This document shows, piece after piece, positions 1 through 5,034 of a DNA stretch of 6,545 nucleotides (the first letter of the stretch is position 1; every line of letters starts with the position of its first letter). Below the pieces are notes generated by a model that did not search any database, was not told the origin of the DNA, and was given only the letters and a program-made list of their open reading frames with translations. Location of the stretch: contig JBBRVU010000217.1 of NCBI GenBank assembly GCA_038246575.1, positions 1-6,545 of the forward strand, written 5' to 3'. This DNA comes from JACCUZ01 sp038246575 (GTDB taxonomy: Bacteria; Actinomycetota; Actinomycetes; JACCUZ01). Made by a program: the position numbers and the translations under genes.

Positions 1-681
1 CGCGCGCAGGGCCTGCTCCTGCTGGGCGGCCAGGCGACCGATCTCGGCGGCCTCTCCCCCGGCCTCGTTGCCGCGGCGACCGACGAGCGCGAGCACCTGC
101 AGCACGTTGTCGTGGATCTCGCGGGAGAGCCGCTCGCGCTCGGCCGTTGCCGCCTGCACGGCCAGCGCCCGGACCAGCGCCAGCTCGCCACGGCGGGCCA
201 GGGAGACGGTGTAGCCGACCACGGCGCCGGCGAGCAGGAGCAGCACGATGTTGTTCGCAGTGGGCACGGTGACCGCTCCGCGATGGGTCAGGTCGGCCGC
301 CCCGACGCCGACCGCTGCAGCAGTCCCGGCCGGCCAGCCACCGCGTACGGCAAAGGCGAGCACGGGGGCGGACGCCCAGACCACGGGCAGCGTCTGGGCG
401 CCCTCGATGATGCGGCCGGGATCGTCGAGGAAGCGGCCGGCGACGACCGCCGCCATCGCGATCGCGAGGTCGAGCCCGAGCACCGGCCACCGCCGGCCCT
501 GGGGATGCCGGTAGGCCGCGGACACGACCACGGTCCACACCGCCATCGCGGCGAGCGTGAGCCAGCCGCCGAGGGGATGGGCGTACTCATCGGCTCGCCG
601 CACGAACACCGCGACCGCGTAGCCGAGCCCCAGCAGGCGGAACACGACCAGTGCCCGCCAGACCGCGGTCTCGATGCCCAC
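1..681 (-). CDS. macS: MacS-family sensor histidine kinase, N-terminal part (runs off left edge)
   Basis: This is the membrane sensor kinase of a two-component system; such kinases autophosphorylate on histidine and pass phosphate to a NarL/LuxR-type regulator. I translated it by hand: 227 codons are open from a GTG at 681 to the window edge. Residues 1-163 hold about five hydrophobic segments (roughly 8-28, 40-57, 68-84, 100-115, 140-161) with short loops, the MacS/DUF5931-like sensor. The dimerisation/phosphoacceptor helix follows, with ERERLSREIHDNVLQVLALV at 181-200 and H190 as phosphoacceptor, a HisKA_3-type box. The ATP-binding domain lies outside the window. The start is supported by GGAG (complement of 690-693) 8 nt upstream. 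It begins 18 nt after the acyltransferase stop, so co-transcription is likely. In Streptomyces, MacRS has been linked to antibiotic production and development; the role here is unknown. The family call is fairly sure. The partner regulator would be expected next, off the left edge. Confidence 0.85.
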   Translation of the reverse strand, partial: MGIETAVWRALVVFRLLGLGYAVAVFVRRADEYAHPLGGWLTLAAMAVWTVVVSAAYRHPQGRRWPVLGLDLAIAMAAVVAGRFLDDPGRIIEGAQTLPVVWASAPVLAFAVRGGWPAGTAAAVGVGAADLTHRGAVTVPTANNIVLLLLAGAVVGYTVSLARRGELALVRALAVQAATAERERLSREIHDNVLQVLALVGRRGNEAGGEAAEIGRLAAQQEQALRA

Positions 682-699
682 GTCCGGGTCTCCGGCGGG

Positions 700-1452
700 C
701 TAGGCGGCGGGGCGCGGGGCGGCCGGCTGGGCGCTGTCGGGGTCCTCGGCCTCGCCGTCCCCGTCCTTGGCCTCGGCCTTGAGCCGGTCCTTCGCCACCT
801 GCGCGTACATGTCGACGTACTCCTGGCCGGAGAGCTCCATCAGCTCGTACATGATCTCGTCGGTCACCGACCGAAGCACGAACCTGTCGTCCTCCATGCC
901 CTCGTAGCGGGAGAAGTCCAGCGGCTTGCCGATCTTGACGCCGACCCGTCCGAGCTTGGGGATCTTCCGCCCGGGGGGCTGGATCTTCTCGGTGCCGATC
1001 ATGGCCACCGGCAGCACCGGGACCTCGGCCTCCAGCGCCATCCGGCCGACGCCGGACTTGCCGCGGTAGAGCCGGCCGTCGGGCGAGCGGGTGCCCTCGG
1101 GGTAGATGCCCAGGCACTCGCCGCGCCCCAGGATGCGCAACCCGGTGCGCAGCGCGGCCTCGGATGCGCGGCCCCCCGCCCGGTCGACCGGCAGCTGGCC
1201 GACCCCCCGGAAGAACTTCGCCGTCATCCAGCCCTTCAGCCCGCGGCCGGTGAAGTAGTCGCTCTTGGCCAGGAAGGTGATCCGCCGGTCGACCACCAAC
1301 GGCAGGAAGATGGAGTCCGAGAAGGACAGGTGGTTGCTGGCAAAGATCAGGCCACCGGTGGGGGGCACGTTCTCCAGCCCGATGACGTACGGCCGGAAGA
1401 CCAGGCGCAGCAGCGGGCCGAGCACGATCCGCTTGAGGAACCAGTAGAACAA
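700..1452 (-). CDS. plsC: 1-acyl-sn-glycerol-3-phosphate acyltransferase (PlsC/LPLAT family)
   Basis: It is predicted to transfer an acyl chain to lysophosphatidic acid, giving phosphatidic acid at the inner face of the membrane (phospholipid synthesis). From the TTG at 1452 it is 250 aa. Visible motifs are the catalytic NHx4D box, NHLSFSD at 40-46 (H41, D46), the glycerophosphate-binding YPEGTRS at 117-123, and VPVLPVAMIGTEK at 144-156. The N-terminal stretch (residues 2-18) is hydrophobic with basic residues and suits membrane association. The last ~25 residues are a low-complexity Ala/Pro/acidic tail. A longer in-frame form from an ATG at 1545 exists, but it would cross the start of the divergent hydrolase. 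TTG at 1452 has a near-perfect GAGGAGG 5 nt upstream and opens with the FYWFLKRIVLGPLLRLVFRP stretch typical of actinobacterial members, so I prefer it. Acyl and acceptor specificity cannot be read from sequence; other glycerolipid acyltransferases of this superfamily remain possible. Confidence 0.9.
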   Translation of the reverse strand: MFYWFLKRIVLGPLLRLVFRPYVIGLENVPPTGGLIFASNHLSFSDSIFLPLVVDRRITFLAKSDYFTGRGLKGWMTAKFFRGVGQLPVDRAGGRASEAALRTGLRILGRGECLGIYPEGTRSPDGRLYRGKSGVGRMALEAEVPVLPVAMIGTEKIQPPGRKIPKLGRVGVKIGKPLDFSRYEGMEDDRFVLRSVTDEIMYELMELSGQEYVDMYAQVAKDRLKAEAKDGDGEAEDPDSAQPAAPRPAA

Positions 1453-1543
1453 GCCGGCCTCCTCGCGGGCAGGGACGTCACCCGTGCTGAGGGGACAGCC
1501 GAACACTAGGGGATCACCGCCCTGTCGTGCGACGATGCTGAGC
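1453..1543. promoter_or_regulatory. Divergent intergenic region between plsC and the alpha/beta hydrolase
   Basis: This ~90 bp gap separates two divergent starts and must hold promoters for both directions unless transcripts begin inside genes. On the minus strand, TAGTGT (complement of 1503-1508) fits the actinobacterial TANNNT -10 pattern, but no good -35 box is seen at the right distance. No convincing -10/-35 pair is visible on the plus strand. TGCTGAG occurs twice in direct orientation (1485-1491 and 1536-1542). The second copy is part of ATGCT-G-AGCAT (1535-1545), which overlaps the hydrolase ATG. That could be a small operator, though 5-bp arms can easily arise by chance. No terminator-like hairpin was seen here. 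Confidence 0.4.
1458..1464 (-). promoter_or_regulatory. Strong Shine-Dalgarno (GAGGAGG) deciding the plsC TTG start
   Basis: On the minus strand GAGGAGG lies 5 nt before a TTG at 1452. It is the best ribosome-binding site in the window and is the main reason to reject the 31-residue longer form that begins at ATG 1545. Confidence 0.75.
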
Positions 1544-2299
1544 ATGCCTGTGATGCCCGGTGCCGAGCCGTTCCATCACGACGGAGGGCCGGTCGGCGCG
1601 CTGCTCTGCCACGGCTTCACCGGCACGCCGCAGAGCCTGCGGCCGTGGGGCGAGGCACTGGCGGCTGCCGGCCTGACCGTGGCGCTGCCGCGGCTGCCCG
1701 GCCACGGAACGACGTTCGCCGAGGCCAACCTCACCCACTGGGAGGACTGGTATGCCGAGCTCGACCGAGCTCTGACCCTGCTGCGCGAGCGGTGTGACGA
1801 GGTCTTCGTCATGGGGCTGTCCATGGGCGGCACCCTGGCCATCCGGCTCGCCGAGGAGCACGGCTCCGACATCGCCGGGCTGGTGCTGGTCAACCCGAGC
1901 CTGCTGACCAAGCGGCTGGACCGGTTCGTGCTCCCGCTCGGGCGCTGGCTGCTGCCGAGCATCCCCGGCATCGCGAGCGACATCAAGAAGCCGGGCATGA
2001 CCGAGCTGGCGTACGACCGGGTCCCGGTGAAGGCGGCCTACCAGTTGAGCCGGCTGTGGGTCACGACCCGCGCCGACCTGGCCAAGGTGACCCAGCCGAT
2101 CCTGGTCTTCCGCTCGGCGGAGGACCACGTCGTCGAGCCGGACAGCTGCGTGATGCTGCTGTCGAAAGTCTCCTCGACCGACGTCCGTGAGGTCGTCCTG
2201 GAGGACAGCTATCACGTGGCGACGCTGGACAACGACGCAGCGACCATCGAGGCGGGCAGCCTCGAGTTCGTCCGACGGCTGGCCCGAACGACCACATGA
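1544..2299 (+). CDS. Alpha/beta hydrolase, carboxylesterase / monoacylglycerol-lipase-like
   Basis: This is a predicted serine hydrolase acting on acyl esters, probably short-chain or monoacylglycerol substrates. From ATG 1544 it is 251 aa, normal for the Est30/monoacylglycerol lipase group. The catalytic machinery is complete: HGFTG at 23-27 (oxyanion region), the nucleophile elbow GLSMGG at 91-96 with S93, the acid D194 in SAEDHVV, and H224 in DSYHVATLD. A cap region lies around 120-180. There is no signal peptide, so it is likely cytoplasmic. An in-frame ATG at 1535 (and an upstream GTG-type extension to 1484) exists, but MPVMPGAEPFHH is the usual family N-terminus. No Shine-Dalgarno precedes any candidate start, so a leaderless or near-leaderless mRNA is possible. 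It is divergent from plsC, and its stop overlaps the start of a mini-ORF leading into the next gene. The fold and triad are clear; the substrate is not. Confidence 0.87.
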   Translation: MPVMPGAEPFHHDGGPVGALLCHGFTGTPQSLRPWGEALAAAGLTVALPRLPGHGTTFAEANLTHWEDWYAELDRALTLLRERCDEVFVMGLSMGGTLAIRLAEEHGSDIAGLVLVNPSLLTKRLDRFVLPLGRWLLPSIPGIASDIKKPGMTELAYDRVPVKAAYQLSRLWVTTRADLAKVTQPILVFRSAEDHVVEPDSCVMLLSKVSSTDVREVVLEDSYHVATLDNDAATIEAGSLEFVRRLARTTT

Positions 2300-2334
2300 G
2301 CAGCGACCTGACCGACGGCGTGAGCCGGCCATGA
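2296..2334 (+). CDS. 12-codon mini-ORF linking hydrolase and membrane-protein genes
   Basis: A start codon at 2296 overlaps the hydrolase TGA as ATGA (2296-2299). It opens a 12-residue reading frame, MSSDLTDGVSRP, whose TGA (2332-2334) overlaps the ATG (2331-2333) of the next gene, again as ATGA. Neither start has a clear Shine-Dalgarno, so ribosomes could pass down the chain by termination-reinitiation. It may be a translational-coupling leader, a remnant of an older N-terminus shifted by an indel, or chance. I see no evidence that the peptide itself has a function. Confidence 0.3.
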   Translation: MSSDLTDGVSRP

Positions 2335-3047
2335 CCGGCGCCGCCCCGCGCCGGGACAACGGCCTGCGCGCCGCCGCCTACGACCGGCTGGCCGACGTCG
2401 AGACCCACCTCGTCGACGGACTGCTCGACCGGCTGCGCGACGAGGAGGTCGCCGCGTACAGCGCGCCGACGCCGGGACGGCGGGGACCCTACGGGGAGAC
2501 GATCCCGCCGCTGGGACCCAGCGACAGCGTCTGGGTGGACAGCGGCCAGCGCGACCGGGCCCGGCGGATCGTCGACGGCTACCTCGCCGAGGTCGCCGAC
2601 GAGATCGCCTGGGCGGGGATCGTGGCCGACTTCGACCGGGATCCCGGCGGCGACCCCGACGACCGGCTGCCGCGGTGGCCCGCGAGCGAGGACGTCGACG
2701 ACGACGAGGACAAGACGGATCCGGCTCCGGACCTGCCGGGACCATCGGTCGGCTTCGGCGAGCTTCGCGCCAAGGCGGAGCCGGCACCGGTCCGCGACGA
2801 GGACCACTTCGAGCCCCCACCGCCGCCCCCGCTGCCGCGGGTCGAAACCGCCACCAGGTTCGCCTGGGCGGGCGCGCTCGGCGGTCCGGTGATGCTGCTG
2901 CTGGCCACCCTGGCCGGCCTCCCGCTCGACGGGTGGGTCGGTGGACTGTCCGTGGCGGCCTTCATGGCAGGCTTCGTGACGCTCATCGCCCGGATGAAGG
3001 ACCGTGCCCCCACGGACTCCGGCCCGGACGATGGTGCTGTCGTGTGA
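2331..3047 (+). CDS. Conserved hypothetical actinobacterial protein with two C-terminal membrane helices
   Basis: No function is known to me. It has 238 residues from ATG 2331. The soluble N-terminal part (1-100) contains AAYDRLADVETHLVDGLLDR (14-33) and a WVDSGQRDRAR segment (68-78), which look like conserved helical blocks of a family I recall from other actinobacteria beside a similar hydrolase. Residues 100-135 are strongly acidic (DVDDDEDKTD) and probably disordered. EDHFEPPPPPPLPR at 157-170 is a proline-rich hinge just before the membrane. Two hydrophobic helices follow at about 176-196 and 202-221, with a basic RMKDR exit at 221-225, so both ends are probably cytoplasmic. Its start overlaps the end of a 12-codon mini-ORF attached to the hydrolase gene, which suggests co-translation with the hydrolase and possibly a shared membrane role. 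It is real by codon bias and conservation; the function is open. Confidence 0.75.
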   Translation: MTGAAPRRDNGLRAAAYDRLADVETHLVDGLLDRLRDEEVAAYSAPTPGRRGPYGETIPPLGPSDSVWVDSGQRDRARRIVDGYLAEVADEIAWAGIVADFDRDPGGDPDDRLPRWPASEDVDDDEDKTDPAPDLPGPSVGFGELRAKAEPAPVRDEDHFEPPPPPPLPRVETATRFAWAGALGGPVMLLLATLAGLPLDGWVGGLSVAAFMAGFVTLIARMKDRAPTDSGPDDGAVV

Positions 3048-3069
3048 CGACTACGTCCAGGATTTCGCC

Positions 3070-3076
3070 GAGAGGA
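3070..3076 (+). promoter_or_regulatory. Shine-Dalgarno GAGAGGA supporting a GTG start at 3085
   Basis: GAGAGGA sits 8 nt before GTG 3085, whereas the alternative ATG at 3031 has no good ribosome site and would overlap the previous gene by 17 nt. This favours the shorter form of the downstream protein. Confidence 0.5.
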
Positions 3077-3084
3077 CTGCCAGG

Positions 3085-4332
3085 GTGCACAGCGAGACTG
3101 TCGAGGTACGAGGCCACCTGATCGACTCGGGAGTGCTCTCCCGGGTGCTTGACGACATCCTCGAGTACGGCTGCGACTACTCCATCGACCGGTTCGACGT
3201 CGGCAAGAGCCCGATGGACGAGTCCTACGCGCGGCTGACCGTCAAGACCGAGGTGGAGGAGGACATCGCGCGGGTCGTGATGCGGCTGCAGACCCACGGT
3301 GTCAACCCGACCGACCCCGGCGAGGCCGTGCTGAGCGAGGTGGAGAAGGACGGCGTCTTCCCGGACGACTTCTACTCCACCACCAACCTCGAGACCGTCG
3401 TGCGCCTCGGCGGGCACTGGATCCCGGTCGAGCACCCGGAGATGGACTGCGGCATCGTGGTCGACGGCGACAGGGCGCGCACGATCGCCGTCAGCGACGT
3501 CAAGGCCGGCGACAGGGTCGTGTCCGGCGCGAGCGGGGTGCGAGTGGTGCCGCTGCCGGCCATCGACCGCAGCGCCGGCGGGTTCGAGTTCATGAACTCC
3601 GAGGTCTCGTCGGAGAAGCCCCAAGCACTGCTCGTGCGCCAGATCGCGCAGCAGATGCGCGAGGTCAAGGCCGAGGGCAAGAAGATCCTCTGGGTCGGTG
3701 GTCCCGCGGTCGTGCACACCGGCGCCGCGCCCGCGATGGTCGCACTGGTCGAGGCGGGCTACGTCGACGTGCTGTTCGCGGGCAACGCACTCGCGACCCA
3801 CGACATCGAGGCCTCGCTGTTCGGCACGTCGCTCGGCGTCGACCTCAAGCAGGGCCGCGGCGTCGAGCACGGCCATGAGCACCACATCCGGGCCATCAAC
3901 CACATCCGCCGGGCCGGTTCGATCGCCAACGCGGTGAAGGACGGCCTGCTGACCAGCGGTGTCATGCACTCACTGGTGCGTCACCGCAAATTGTTCGTGC
4001 TGGTCGGCTCGGTGCGCGACGACGGGCCTCTCCCCGATGTCTACACCGATGTCATCGAGGGTCAGCGGGCCATGCGAGCCGGGCTGCAGGACGTGGGCTT
4101 CGCGATCATGGTCGCGACGATGCTGCACTCGGTCGCGACGGGCAACATCCTGCCGGCCACCATCCCGCTGGTCTGTGTCGACATCAACCCGGCGACGGTC
4201 ACCAAGCTGGCGGACCGCGGCTCGGCCCAGGCCCGCGGCATCGTGACCGACATCGGGCTGTTCCTCGAGCAGCTCGCGCTCGAGCTGGCACCTGCCTACC
4301 GCGAGGGCGAGCGACCCGGCGAGGACCTCTAG
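3085..4332 (+). CDS. TIGR00300 family protein (LOR/SDH-type domain, ornithine cyclodeaminase-related)
   Basis: It belongs to the family named for a domain shared with lysine-oxoglutarate reductase/saccharopine dehydrogenase bifunctional enzymes. Archaeal members, and the C-terminal half of cyanobacterial AgrE/ArgZ, have been reported as NAD-dependent ornithine cyclodeaminases making proline and ammonia. That activity is family knowledge, not shown here. From GTG 3085 it has 415 aa. The N-terminal LOR-like part begins SETVEVRGHLIDSGVLSRVL (3-22). The second half carries a Rossmann-like core: ILWVGGPAVVHTG at 201-213, VLFAGNALATHDIE at 229-242, EHGHEHHIRAINHIRRAGSI at 261-280, and VCVDINPATVTKLADRGS at 363-380. 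No arginine dihydrolase domain is fused to it. ATG 3031 would add 18 residues and overlap the previous gene by 17 nt; the GAGAGGA site and the family-like N-terminus favour 3085. The gap to the upstream gene is 37 nt, so an operon is likely. No arginine or proline gene is adjacent, so the substrate is uncertain. Confidence 0.85.
   Translation: MHSETVEVRGHLIDSGVLSRVLDDILEYGCDYSIDRFDVGKSPMDESYARLTVKTEVEEDIARVVMRLQTHGVNPTDPGEAVLSEVEKDGVFPDDFYSTTNLETVVRLGGHWIPVEHPEMDCGIVVDGDRARTIAVSDVKAGDRVVSGASGVRVVPLPAIDRSAGGFEFMNSEVSSEKPQALLVRQIAQQMREVKAEGKKILWVGGPAVVHTGAAPAMVALVEAGYVDVLFAGNALATHDIEASLFGTSLGVDLKQGRGVEHGHEHHIRAINHIRRAGSIANAVKDGLLTSGVMHSLVRHRKLFVLVGSVRDDGPLPDVYTDVIEGQRAMRAGLQDVGFAIMVATMLHSVATGNILPATIPLVCVDINPATVTKLADRGSAQARGIVTDIGLFLEQLALELAPAYREGERPGEDL
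4329..4332. other. CTAG tetranucleotide serving as TAG stop on both strands
   Basis: The plus-strand TIGR00300 gene ends with TAG at 4330-4332 and the minus-strand EEP gene ends with TAG read from 4331-4329. The two stops share the palindrome CTAG, so the convergent genes overlap by 4 bp and have no intergenic terminator space. Confidence 0.9.
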
Positions 4333-5003
4333 TCGACCGGCACCCGGACGGTGACCAGCACCGGCCGGTGGTCACTGGCGCGCTCGACACCGGGCTGGTC
4401 CAGGACGACGTCATAGCTCACCAGCTCCACCTGCCCGGTGGCGAGGACACCGTCGATCCGCTTGCGCGGGACCTTGGCCGGGCAGGTCGGGCCGGAGTCG
4501 GGCCCGAGGTCGCGCAGGCCGTCGTCGTGCAGCGCCTGCCAGGCTGCGTGACCAGGGAGCTCGTTGAGGTCACCCGCGACCAGCAGGTGGTCCGCGCCGA
4601 GCCCGCTGGTCACGGCAACCGAGCGATGTGCGTGCTCCAGCCGCTCCCGGGCGGTAAGGGGCAGGTGGATGCTGGCGACTCCGAGCTGGGCCCCGCTCTT
4701 GTGCACGACAGCTGCGGCGACCCCGCGGTCGGGCCGGGCCAGCTGCCGCGACAGGCAGGTCTGCTCGGAGCGCTTGACGTCGAGGCGGAGGTTGACGAAC
4801 AGGGCCGATCCACCCGTGGTCCCACCGCCGGTGACGTAGAGCAGGTCGCAGTCGCGTGCGAGGGCGGCGCACTTCGCGCGCCAGCGCAGGTACTTCGGCG
4901 CCTCCTGCACGCACATGACGTCCGGGTCGAGCTCGCGCACGATCCGGGCGAGCGCCTCGGTGTCATCGCGCAGGCCGTGCACGTTCCACGACAGCACCCG
5001 CAT
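4329..5003 (-). CDS. Endonuclease/exonuclease/phosphatase (EEP) fold protein
   Basis: It is predicted to be a metal-dependent phosphoesterase of the DNase I-like EEP superfamily, which includes AP endonucleases, nucleases and phospholipid/inositol phosphatases. The protein is 224 aa from ATG 5003, compact for the family. Conserved points in order are WNVHGL at 6-11 (N7), the metal-binding QEA at 33-35 (E34), SIHL at 111-114 (H113), GDLNE at 144-148 (D145, N147), RIDGVL at 182-187, and the catalytic SDHRP at 210-214. All core residues are present, so it should be active. No signal peptide or membrane helix is seen, so it is probably cytoplasmic. An in-frame TTG at 5045 would add 14 residues and overlap the TadG-like gene by 11 nt; MRVLSWNVHGL is the standard fold start, so 5003 is preferred although its ribosome site is weak. 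It follows the TadG-like gene by 31 nt in the same direction. The substrate cannot be decided from sequence. Confidence 0.85.
   Translation of the reverse strand: MRVLSWNVHGLRDDTEALARIVRELDPDVMCVQEAPKYLRWRAKCAALARDCDLLYVTGGGTTGGSALFVNLRLDVKRSEQTCLSRQLARPDRGVAAAVVHKSGAQLGVASIHLPLTARERLEHAHRSVAVTSGLGADHLLVAGDLNELPGHAAWQALHDDGLRDLGPDSGPTCPAKVPRKRIDGVLATGQVELVSYDVVLDQPGVERASDHRPVLVTVRVPVD
4351..4375. terminator. Possible hairpin just past the convergent stops
   Basis: GTGACCA (4351-4357) pairs with TGGTCAC (4369-4375) across an 11-nt loop. An alternative 12-bp perfect palindrome CACCGGCCGGTG spans 4359-4370. It starts 19 nt after the TIGR00300 stop and could act as a terminator without a U-tract for plus-strand transcription. 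It lies inside the 3' end of the EEP coding sequence, where high GC makes such repeats common, so this is weak. Confidence 0.25.
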
Positions 5004-5034
5004 CTCGACAGGGGCAGCGGCAGGACTCACAAGG

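Noticed and set aside
583..589. GTACTCA, resembling half of the palindromic site I recall for Streptomyces MacR (TGAGTAC-NN-GTACTCA)
   Set aside because: Only one half-site is present, and it lies within the kinase coding sequence (Asp-Glu-Tyr codons); the matching left half is absent, so it is probably chance.
112..1509. Plus-strand open frame of 465 codons
   Set aside because: It lies opposite the kinase and acyltransferase genes, both of which show clear family motifs. The translation is rich in Arg, His, Gln, Asp and Gly with no domain, typical of an antisense shadow in high-GC DNA.
1453..1545. Longer acyltransferase start at ATG 1545
   Set aside because: The extra 31 residues have no family similarity, would overlap the divergent hydrolase start, and contain the strong GAGGAGG site that points to TTG 1452.
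1514..2359. Minus-strand open frame of 281 codons across the hydrolase
   Set aside because: It is antisense to a hydrolase with an intact Ser-Asp-His triad; the composition (Gln, Arg, His, Gly) is that of a shadow.
2983..3969. Minus-strand open frame of 328 codons
   Set aside because: It is antisense to the TIGR00300 gene; His/Asp/Val/Leu-rich without motifs, so a shadow frame.
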